37,531 nt of DNA from positions 1 through 37,531 of the forward strand of contig NZ_FNVO01000001.1 of the NCBI RefSeq assembly GCF_900108175.1, in the 5' to 3' direction. The notes beneath the pieces are model-generated. The model saw only the letters and a program-made list of their open reading frames with translations, ran no database searches and was not told the DNA's origin. This stretch comes from Thermomonospora echinospora. GTDB lineage: Bacteria; Actinomycetota; Actinomycetes; Streptosporangiales; Streptosporangiaceae. The position numbers were made by a program, and so were the translations under genes. Below, piece by piece: positions 33,096-37,531 of the stretch. Positions within the stretch are counted from its first letter, which is position 1, and every line of letters starts with the position of its first letter.

Positions 33096-34085
33096 TCACC
33101 GCGGCACGGTCGTTCCGGCGAGGCGTTCAAGGTAGCCATTGCGTACCAGCCAGCGGACCGTGGGCAGCGCGGGAGGCCGCGGGAACAGCGCGGCGTTGAT
33201 CGTGAACCGCACGCCGCCGCCGGGGTCAGGCGGCACGGATGCCGAGATCGACGCGTTCACCTGGAACGGCTTGACGACCCGATAGCGGAAGTAGCTGGCG
33301 GGCACTCCCGGGACCGCGTCGGCGCGCGCCGCCGGCGGCAGGCCACGCTGGGCGAACGGGATACCGAACGGGAACAGCACCGACCCGCTCTCCTGGCCGA
33401 ACTGGTCGACCGGCTGCCCCTGCCGCAGTGAGTAGAGCAGCGATGGCACGCCCGTCTCGGCGATTTTCGCGCGCGCGTCGCCGGCCAGTGCCGCGCCCTG
33501 CCGGACGGCGTCCTGCTCGGCCTGTACGGTGAGCGGTCGCGGCGGACCCTCCCTGATCACTAGTTCCCCGTACAACCACCGACAGGCCTCGTCCTCGGTG
33601 GTGAACTCCCCGGCGATGCGGCCCTGCCGGTACTCCACGACCCCTCCGGAGAAGCCGTCCTTACTGCGCGCGATGACGTAGTGGCTGGTAGCTCTGGCGG
33701 CGGGCGGACGGGGCTGCCCGGGCAGCACGTAGAGGCTCGGCGGCACGCCCGCCCTGGCGAGGTCCGCGCGCAGCCGGGAGAAGGTGATCTGGGCGCCGAC
33801 CCAGTCGGCGGGCACCGGGGCGGTGTCGTTCTCGGGGGCGGCGACCTGGGACTGCTCGATCCGCTCGCGCTCCTGAGCCCGGAACCGCGACTGCAGGTAC
33901 GACCAGCCGACGGTGCCCGCGCACAGCACGGCGGCCACGCACAGACCCGCAACCACCTTCATCACGCCCTCGTCGAACGTCCGGCGGGTGCGCTGCGGGC
34001 CGAACAGCAGTGCGTCGCGCAGCCGGCGGCGGCGTACCGCCACCGATTCCAGCAGCTGGGTGTCGTAGTCGCGCGCCAACGGCAC
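33096..34085 (-). CDS. Membrane-anchored TNT-domain (NAD+ glycohydrolase-like) protein in the T7SS operon
   Basis: A 329-residue protein from GTG 34085; TTG 34079 is an alternative with better spacing to GAGGGGAG. The cytosolic head RDYDTQLLESVAVRRRRLRDALLFG is followed by one membrane helix (about 41-64) and an extracytoplasmic part. That part has the ADWVGAQITFSRLRADLARAGVPPSLYVLPG segment, known to me from T7SS-linked actinomycete proteins. The last ~90 residues fit the TNT domain of the tuberculosis necrotizing toxin: SVLFPFGIPFAQRGLPP, a YFRYRVVKPFQV strand, PGGGVRF and VRWLVRNGYLERL. In active TNT the last glycine-rich motif reads PGGG-x-Q with a catalytic Gln; here Arg replaces it. The protein may be a structural part or a substrate-processing factor rather than a toxin. 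It could stand in for EccB, which is absent. Confidence 0.75.
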   Translation of the reverse strand: MPLARDYDTQLLESVAVRRRRLRDALLFGPQRTRRTFDEGVMKVVAGLCVAAVLCAGTVGWSYLQSRFRAQERERIEQSQVAAPENDTAPVPADWVGAQITFSRLRADLARAGVPPSLYVLPGQPRPPAARATSHYVIARSKDGFSGGVVEYRQGRIAGEFTTEDEACRWLYGELVIREGPPRPLTVQAEQDAVRQGAALAGDARAKIAETGVPSLLYSLRQGQPVDQFGQESGSVLFPFGIPFAQRGLPPAARADAVPGVPASYFRYRVVKPFQVNASISASVPPDPGGGVRFTINAALFPRPPALPTVRWLVRNGYLERLAGTTVPR

Positions 34086-34179
34086 CTCCCCTCACCGGCC
34101 CGCGCGCCGGGCACGCCTCGAACCCGTGTCGACCCCGGGCAGGCCCGCCATGCCCTGCGGGCCTGTGCCGGCAACGGCG

Positions 34180-34219
34180 AAGGGACGCGCCATGGCGCAT
34201 CCGTTCGGATCGGTCCCTT
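34180..34219. other. Structured 40-nt element, potential three-way junction
   Basis: Lies in the 147-bp gap after the second WXG100 gene. AAGGGAC (34180-34186) and GTCCCTT (34213-34219) close a stem. Inside are two further inverted repeats, the palindrome GCGCCATGGCGC (34187-34198) and ATCCG-TT-CGGAT (34199-34210). A perfect 8-bp hairpin (AGGCCCGC 34141, GCGGGCCT 34157) follows on the TNT-gene side. On the minus-strand mRNA this would act as an intra-operon attenuator or 3' stabiliser for the WXG100 transcript. Confidence 0.6.
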
Positions 34220-34232
34220 GCCGGGCGCCGAC

Positions 34233-34535
34233 TCAGATGGCCTGTACGGCTGCTCCGGCCTTGCCGAGCGTGGTCTGCGCGATCTCGTCGTTCTTCTCCA
34301 GCGTGGCCTTCACCAACTGGATGATCTCACGGGTCTCGTTGGCGGCGTTGTGCCACTTGAGCTCCTTGGCGCGGTACTCCTCCGACACGCCGGTGGCCTC
34401 GAAGTCGGACATGGCGGTCGCCACGTCGGCGTCCCGCGAGCCGATCAGCGCTTCGAGCCGGGAGATGATGGTGTGGATGTTGCCCTGCGCCTCACCCGAG
34501 GCGCCGGTGTCGTAGCTGCGCCGTCCGTCTCCCAC
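34233..34535 (-). CDS. WXG100-like protein ('pore-forming ESAT-6 family')
   Basis: A 100-residue all-helical protein from GTG 34535, with GGAAAGGA about 10 nt before. The N-terminus is GDGRRSYDTGASGEAQGNI. Two long helices surround a turn in the YRAKELKWHNAANETREI region, and the end is KNDEIAQTTLGKAGAAVQAI. The size and helix-turn-helix hairpin are those of ESAT-6/WXG100 T7SS substrates, but the turn has no Trp-x-Gly. The nearby Trp is in KWHNAAN. It matches the pattern I recall annotated as 'pore-forming ESAT-6 family protein' in actinomycetes. It is in the same operon as the next WXG100-like gene (42-bp gap) and probably pairs with it as a heterodimer for export by EccC/EccD. Confidence 0.8.
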   Translation of the reverse strand: MGDGRRSYDTGASGEAQGNIHTIISRLEALIGSRDADVATAMSDFEATGVSEEYRAKELKWHNAANETREIIQLVKATLEKNDEIAQTTLGKAGAAVQAI

Positions 34536-34577
34536 AGTGGTGCCGTCCTTTCCGGGGTGCTCGTCGGTCGGTCGTGA

Positions 34578-34913
34578 TCAGGCGGTGCGGAATTTGGCGG
34601 CGTCGAAGTCGGCCGTGCTCATTGCCCGGCCCGCCTCGTCGGCCATGGACTGGTCGCCGGTGGCGAACGCCTGCTCCATGCCGACCTGACCGACGTTGAC
34701 CCGGTCCAGGCCGCCCTTGAGGTCCGCAATGATCTGGTCGGAACGGGCCTTGAAGTTGTCGAAGGCCGCCTTGCCGGCGCCGTTGAACCGGCCCGACAGC
34801 GGCTCGGCGGCCACGATCAGTGCCTTGACCAGGCCCGCCAGTTCCTCACCCCGATCACCGGTGTTCCTGGCCAGGTTGACCAGCGTTTCCTGCCCGTAGT
34901 CCCATCGACCCAT
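34578..34913 (-). CDS. WXG100-family T7SS protein with FNG turn
   Basis: A 111-residue protein from ATG 34913, with an AGGTGAGG site. N-terminus GRWDYGQETL; helix one reaches about residue 40. The turn GRFNGAGKAAF has Phe-Asn-Gly in place of Trp-x-Gly. Helix two carries FKARSDQIIADLKGGLDRVNVGQVGMEQAF, and the end is ADEAGRAMSTADFDAAKF. The architecture is that of WXG100 proteins with one conservative change in the signature. It is the first gene of the minus-strand T7SS operon. A strong hairpin (34971-35003) lies in its leader region. A heterodimer with the following 100-residue protein is likely, exported through EccC/EccD. It lacks a clear C-terminal YxxxD/E export motif; the partner protein lacks one as well. 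Confidence 0.85.
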   Translation of the reverse strand: MGRWDYGQETLVNLARNTGDRGEELAGLVKALIVAAEPLSGRFNGAGKAAFDNFKARSDQIIADLKGGLDRVNVGQVGMEQAFATGDQSMADEAGRAMSTADFDAAKFRTA

Positions 34914-35221
34914 CGTTGCCTCACCTGCCAGTCGGATCGTCGCCCTCGGTGCCGCACTCGGCACCGCATCGGCGGGAATGGTCTTTCGACCATAATTCCC
35001 GCCACGCCGCCTGTCACCGCCCTTCCGGGGGCGCCGCGGGACGTAGGTGCCGAACGATGAGACGCTGCGCGGGCGCCGTTGGTTGCCGATTTCGGTGGCC
35101 GGATGTGGAAACTGCCGGTCAGAGAATCGAACTGGACATATGACATGGATTCCCACAAGATGTGGAACGGTGTCCTAAAGTCGCCGCCGGTCGGCGACGG
35201 CACACTCGACGTGGTGGAGCC
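34914..35221. promoter_or_regulatory. Divergent control region of the T7SS locus
   Basis: 308 bp between the divergent WXG100 operon and the plus-strand genes. It is less GC-rich than its surroundings around 35110-35180. It holds a strong inverted repeat (34971-35003) and a CCACA-AGA-TGTGG near-palindrome (35153-35165). The right half of the latter, GATGTGGAA (35159-35167), repeats an upstream copy at 35102-35110. No gene was identified: frames stay open but show no start signal or similarity. Promoter hexamers could not be assigned with confidence. Confidence 0.55.
34971..35003. promoter_or_regulatory. Long hairpin in the leader of the WXG100 operon
   Basis: GGCGGGAATGGTC (34971-34983), loop TTTC, then GACC, a 3-nt bulge ATA, and ATTCCCGCC (34995-35003): 13 base pairs in total. 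It is about 58 bp upstream of the first WXG100 start. It could be a repressor operator or an mRNA-stabilising leader structure. Confidence 0.6.
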
Positions 35222-35575
35222 ATGAAGTTCGAGTTGGTGGAGCCCCCTGAGCCCGGCCCGTCCGGAGCACCGCCGGAGGACGGTCAGCCGGTCAAGGTGC
35301 ACGCCCTCGATGAGGGGACCGACGATCCGATCGCGGGCCTGGTCGCCATCACCCACCGGCTGACGGTCGAAGTGGCGGCGGAGTCGATCCGCGTCCGCGC
35401 TGCCACGGCGGAACTGGCGGCGGCCGTGCACGCCGGGCCGTACGCGCTGCGGACGTTCGAGGGCGTCAGGCCGCCGGCCGGCTTCCGGGCCGGCCGTTTC
35501 GGGCCGGCGGCACGAGCGGGCGAGGACCGGCGAGGACCGGGACGATCGGCTGACAAAGACGGGCGGGGCGTATGA
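35222..35575 (+). CDS. Small protein of unknown function starting the T7SS substrate operon
   Basis: A 117-residue protein from ATG 35222, with GGTGGAG close upstream; the last codons overlap the next gene by ATGA. Not recognised. The first 30 residues are acidic and Pro-rich (FELVEPPEPGPSGAPPEDG). A helical middle follows (IAGLVAITHRLTVEVAAES, then AATAELAAAVHAGPYAL), and a basic Arg/Gly-rich end. The size and helix content resemble WXG100-like or DUF-type companions often encoded before large T7SS substrates, though that is inference. No signal peptide or membrane helix. Gene order and overlap show it is translated together with the DUF6507-like protein. It might act as a chaperone or partner of the large substrate downstream. 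Confidence 0.6.
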   Translation: MKFELVEPPEPGPSGAPPEDGQPVKVHALDEGTDDPIAGLVAITHRLTVEVAAESIRVRAATAELAAAVHAGPYALRTFEGVRPPAGFRAGRFGPAARAGEDRRGPGRSADKDGRGV

Positions 35576-35919
35576 CGGGATGGAACATCGCGCCGGGCGA
35601 GGTGGCCAACGTGGTGACCACGGTCGGCGGCTACATAGGGGATGCCGACGGGGGCGATGGCCTGGTGGGCCAGATCGAGGACTTCGCCCGGCACGTCGAG
35701 GACGCCGCGATGGCGGCCTCCAGCATGCCGATCGGTACCGCGCTGAAAGAGTACGTCACCCACACCTCCCCGGGGCTGAAGGGGATGGTCACCAAGACCG
35801 CCAGTTGCGTCACCGGAGCGGTGCAGGCGACCAAGGCGTATATCAACGGTGACCTGGAAATGGCCGCCGAGGCGCAGCGCAACGCGGTCGACGCCCCCGC
35901 TCCCCGAATAGGCGGGTGA
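35572..35919 (+). CDS. DUF6507-like T7SS-associated helical protein
   Basis: A 115-residue protein whose ATG overlaps the previous stop (ATGA). It opens with MTGWNIAPGEVANVV and contains IEDFARHVEDAAMAASSM. It closes with MVTKTASCVTGAVQATKAYINGDLEMAAEAQRNA. The opening TGW-(D/N)-I-x-P-x-x-V and the closing GAV-A-A-T-AY..GD-EMAA-AQ match the DUF6507 pattern as I remember it from actinomycete T7SS regions. Two helical hairpins of WXG100-like size suggest an exported or chaperone-like partner. There is no signal peptide. Its stop overlaps, as GTGA, an open frame that runs without interruption into the large substrate gene at 36114. Confidence 0.65.
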   Translation: MTGWNIAPGEVANVVTTVGGYIGDADGGDGLVGQIEDFARHVEDAAMAASSMPIGTALKEYVTHTSPGLKGMVTKTASCVTGAVQATKAYINGDLEMAAEAQRNAVDAPAPRIGG

Positions 35920-36113
35920 CTCAGGCGGCAAGCTGGGGCGACCGCTCCCTTTCCGTCTCAAACAAGCTCAAGACCTGCGAGGACGTCGATGTCGAAGTGG
36001 GTGGACCCGCGATTTTCCGGGCTCTCCGGTCCGGGGCGCCCGGCACGGCGTCGTCAAGGTCGGTGGTCGGTGGCACCGATGTGCTCCCGCGTCTTCGGGC
36101 AGGTGGTGTGACG

Positions 36114-37531
36114 TTGAGCGGTGTGATCGATCCAGGCGCCATCCCGATCCCGAAGGCCGATCCGGACGCCGTGGAGACGGCCGGGCGGGCGTTGGGCGGC
36201 GACGGCACCGCCATCGCCGGGACCGGCCATGACATCCATACCGGATGGCAGCGGCTGAGGGGGGCGTACGAGGCGCCCGAAGCGCCGCAGCTGTTCGCCG
36301 CCACCCAGCCGGTGGAGACCACGGGGAACGCCTTCCGCGACGAGGTCGCCACGGTGGGCGGGGCGCTGGTGTCGTTCGCGGGGGAGATCCGGCCGATCAT
36401 CGGCCGGCTGCAGAGCCTGAAGACCTCCGCGCAGAACTTCCGCAACGGGATCGCGGGCGACGACGACTGGCGCGAGGACGAGGACAAGGTCACCGAGCAC
36501 AACAAGCTCAACAACGACGTTCTGGCCGCTGTCGCCCAGTACCAGGACGCCGAACGGCGCTGCGCCAACAAGATCACCGCGATCTTCGGCGGCACTCACT
36601 TCGTGCCCGCCGACGGCAACCCCGGCCAGGGACAGCAGGGCTACGGCCTCGGCCAGGCGCCCACAGACGTGGAGACCCCCTGGGCCAAGCCGCAGGAGCA
36701 CGACAAGCCCTGGTACCAGGACGTGTGGGACGGGGTCTGGGACTTTGGCGAGGGCATCATCACCGACCTGGCCGATCTGGTCGGTCTGCACGGGGCCAAC
36801 GGCTGGGTCTGGGAGGAGGACTCCGACTGGACCGACAACCTGCAGGGCAACTGGATGCAGGTGGTCCGCGATGTGAGCGGTTTGATCGGTCTGCACGGGG
36901 AGAACGGCTGGGTGTGGGAGGAGGACTCCCACTACTGGTCCAACCTGGGGCATAACTGGAAAGAGGTGGTCCACTCGTTCGTGCCCTGGCGCGAGTGGGA
37001 CGACCGCCCCGGCTACGTGATCACCCAGAGCGTGCTGAACATCGGCAGCCTGCTCATCGGTGTCGGCGAGGTCAAGCTGGCGCTCAAGCTGCTCAAGCGC
37101 GGCGACGTGGACGCCCCCCGCCCCCGCGACCGCGGCGACGCCGACGGCGACGGCCGGCTCGACCACGATGAACTGGACACTCCCGGCCAGGACGCCCCCA
37201 CCACCCGGGACCTGCAGGACCGGCTCGACCAGCTCGACTTCGACACCCAGGACCTCGACAACCTCCAAGACCAGCTCGACCAGGCCGCCGACCTGCGCGA
37301 ACACGAACCGGCCCACGTCGGCGGCAACGACCGGCCCGACACCGACGGCGGCGGCCACGACGTCGGCGGCCACGACGACCAAGGCGACCAGGGCGAGCCG
37401 GGTGACCAGGGCGACCAGGGCGATGGACAGGGCCCGACGTCGCCGAACGACGAGGTCCCTGACGACGACGGCCGTGACACCGGTACCGATCCCGACGCTG
37501 ACGCTTCGGACGGCGGCCAGGACACCGATCC
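36114..37531 (+). CDS. Large type VII secretion substrate / probable polymorphic toxin (3' end outside window)
   Basis: Open from TTG 36114 to the window end, 472 codons without stop. TTG 36114 has AGGTGG 7 nt upstream, and the frame gives SGVIDPGAIPIPKADPDAV, which I recall as the usual start. GTG 36108, GTG 36123 and, less likely, GTG 35916 are alternatives. Residues 1-165 form the helical WXG/LXG-like export part (DDDWREDEDKVTEHNKLNND, then AAVAQYQDAERRCANKITAIFGG). Then come a Gly/Gln linker and two 35-residue repeats (224-258 and 259-293, LHGxNGWVWEEDS). A hydrophobic segment lies at about 302-327 and a perfect EF-hand loop at 342-353. An Asp/Gln/Gly-rich linker runs to the edge. The C-terminal effector is not visible, so toxin activity is unproven. 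Confidence 0.8.
   Translation, partial: MSGVIDPGAIPIPKADPDAVETAGRALGGDGTAIAGTGHDIHTGWQRLRGAYEAPEAPQLFAATQPVETTGNAFRDEVATVGGALVSFAGEIRPIIGRLQSLKTSAQNFRNGIAGDDDWREDEDKVTEHNKLNNDVLAAVAQYQDAERRCANKITAIFGGTHFVPADGNPGQGQQGYGLGQAPTDVETPWAKPQEHDKPWYQDVWDGVWDFGEGIITDLADLVGLHGANGWVWEEDSDWTDNLQGNWMQVVRDVSGLIGLHGENGWVWEEDSHYWSNLGHNWKEVVHSFVPWREWDDRPGYVITQSVLNIGSLLIGVGEVKLALKLLKRGDVDAPRPRDRGDADGDGRLDHDELDTPGQDAPTTRDLQDRLDQLDFDTQDLDNLQDQLDQAADLREHEPAHVGGNDRPDTDGGGHDVGGHDDQGDQGEPGDQGDQGDGQGPTSPNDEVPDDDGRDTGTDPDADASDGGQDTD
36783..36992 (+). repeat. Two 105-bp tandem repeats within the T7SS substrate gene
   Basis: Units start at 36783 and 36888 and encode GLHG(A/E)NGWVWEEDS...NW..VV. The first 45 bp of each are almost identical and the rest is diverged, so this is an older internal duplication of 35 residues. 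Confidence 0.85.

Noticed and set aside
1-37531. tRNA, rRNA, insertion sequences or att sites
   Set aside because: I looked for cloverleaf-like segments, transposase motifs and paired terminal repeats and saw none that I could support by eye.
36114-37531. Naming a toxin activity for the large T7SS substrate
   Set aside because: Only the export, repeat and linker parts are in the window; the C-terminal effector domain is not visible.

Overview
The window is 37.5 kb of very GC-rich DNA with strong G/C preference at third codon positions. GTG and TTG starts are common, and it carries F420-linked enzymes, a CopD-CtaG fusion and a type VII (ESX-like) secretion locus. All of this points to a high-GC actinomycete. 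The gene families look like those of Streptosporangiales/Thermomonosporaceae-type organisms; that placement is inference from family content, not from a marker gene.

Region 1 (1-6.0 kb): the 3' part of a DUF5685-family gene with a cysteine-dense tail, then copC overlapping a copD-ctaG fusion (copper uptake and cytochrome oxidase assembly), then a HisKA_3 sensor kinase overlapping a NarL/LuxR response regulator.

Region 2 (6.1-19.3 kb), mainly chromosomal metabolism and housekeeping: an F420-dependent LLM oxidoreductase, a retropepsin-like lipoprotein, an acyl-CoA ligase, an HtrA-like lipoprotein protease with a repeat-built N-terminus, a baeRF3-type protein, a YdjM-like membrane hydrolase, a membrane protein with a helix-hairpin-helix, methionine aminopeptidase (map), a divergent 58-residue conserved protein, a cyclase-family hydrolase, a SIS-like unknown, npdG (F420:NADPH oxidoreductase), a TrkA-N potassium channel and panB. 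Convergent pairs are separated by strong hairpins at 9648, 12124 and 15157/15196.

Region 3 (19.4-24.0 kb): a TetR-controlled DHA2-type efflux pump with a 9-bp-arm palindromic operator, then a PAS-GAF-PP2C-HATPase phosphatase of the SpoIIE/RsbU type.

Region 4 (24.0-37.5 kb), the accessory region and the most interesting part: a compact type VII secretion locus. On the minus strand, in transcription order, are two WXG100-like proteins, a membrane-anchored TNT-domain protein, EccD, a proline-rich EspI/MinD-like ATPase, EccC with three ATPase modules, and a DUF6177-like function split over two coupled genes. One plus-strand gene of unknown function sits inside this minus-strand series, between the EspI-like gene and eccC. 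Diverging on the plus strand are a small unknown, a DUF6507-like secreted-type protein, and a large probable type VII substrate that runs off the window. That substrate has a 35-residue tandem duplication and a canonical EF-hand loop; its C-terminal (probably effector) part lies outside. EccB, EccE and MycP are not visible inside the window. The intergenic spaces of this locus hold strong RNA structures, including a 40-nt element that can fold as a three-way junction after the WXG100 genes.
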